In this document: in pieces, positions 42,752-42,777 of the stretch
Layout of the letters: each line of letters starts with the position of its first letter
Numbering within the stretch: position 1 is the first letter of the stretch
Assembly (NCBI RefSeq): GCF_000308835.1
Contig: NZ_BAGN01000026.1
Coordinates: forward strand, 1 to 42,777
Direction of reading: 5' to 3'
Source: Nocardia vinacea NBRC 16497
GTDB lineage: Bacteria; Actinomycetota; Actinomycetes; Mycobacteriales; Mycobacteriaceae
Length of the DNA: 42,777 bases
Position numbers and translations under genes: made by a program
The notes under the pieces: model-generated
Databases searched by the model: none
Seen by the model: the letters and a program-made list of their open reading frames with translations, nothing else
What the model was told of the DNA's origin: nothing

Positions 42752-42777
42752 CATCGATCGGGCAGCGCGGCTAACCG

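Overview
The window reads as chromosome of a high-GC actinomycete of the order Mycobacteriales, most likely Nocardia or a close relative. Gene order supports this. From memory, it follows the Mycobacterium tuberculosis Rv0787-Rv0812 segment: DUF2334 protein, purS, purQ, M18 aminopeptidase, purL, small sterol-carrier-like protein, purF, purM, DUF3073, ygfZ, pabC. Several starts look leaderless (TANNNT 6-7 nt before the start codon), as is common in this order. No rRNA, tRNA, insertion sequence, prophage or CRISPR was found.

Layout. 1-4.7 kb: DUF2334 deacetylase-like protein, glutamate decarboxylase (minus), M20 peptidase, metallo-beta-lactamase-fold hydrolase (minus). 4.8-5.8 kb: purS and purQ, joined by an 80-bp ATGA-bounded mini-ORF. 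5.8-10.5 kb: a signal-less periplasmic-binding-fold protein divergent from a MarR regulator, M18 aminopeptidase, GT87 mannosyltransferase-like protein (minus). 10.7-17.8 kb: purL coupled to an alpha/beta-hydrolase, YiaA/YiaB protein, a second paralogous hydrolase coupled to a CPBP protease, then a 32-bp tandem repeat array. 18.2-21.1 kb: sterol-carrier-like protein, then an acyl-CoA dehydrogenase-family and YhgE/Pip-family pair (minus). 21.3-30 kb: purF and purM, separated by a four-gene peptide ABC transporter operon. 30.3-34.8 kb: DUF3073, then the minus-strand operon ygfZ-MOSC-asparaginase, divergent from pabC. 34.9-41.5 kb: cydABDC, encoding cytochrome bd oxidase and its CydDC exporter. 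41.5-42.8 kb: a candidate structured leader or small RNA, a conserved hypothetical gene and a 5'-truncated Uma2 gene.

Function. PurF, PurS/Q/L and PurM catalyse de novo purine steps from PRPP to AIR (PurF step 1, FGAM synthetase PurSQL step 4, PurM step 5; steps 2 and 3 are not encoded here). PabC supplies p-aminobenzoate for the folate that purine synthesis needs, and YgfZ is a folate-binding Fe-S maintenance protein. CydABDC is a self-contained respiratory module.

Most interesting non-genic signals: (1) at 41486-41732 a promoter, a strong Shine-Dalgarno, a 12-codon ORF, competing stems and a branched intrinsic terminator in a row; (2) a dispersed palindromic element in three copies beside purQ, purM and pabC/ygfZ, with a compensatory base change in its hairpin; (3) the MIRU-like translational-coupling cassette between purS and purQ; (4) a pair of similar inverted boxes upstream of cydA. 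All calls come from reading the sequence; no database search was run.
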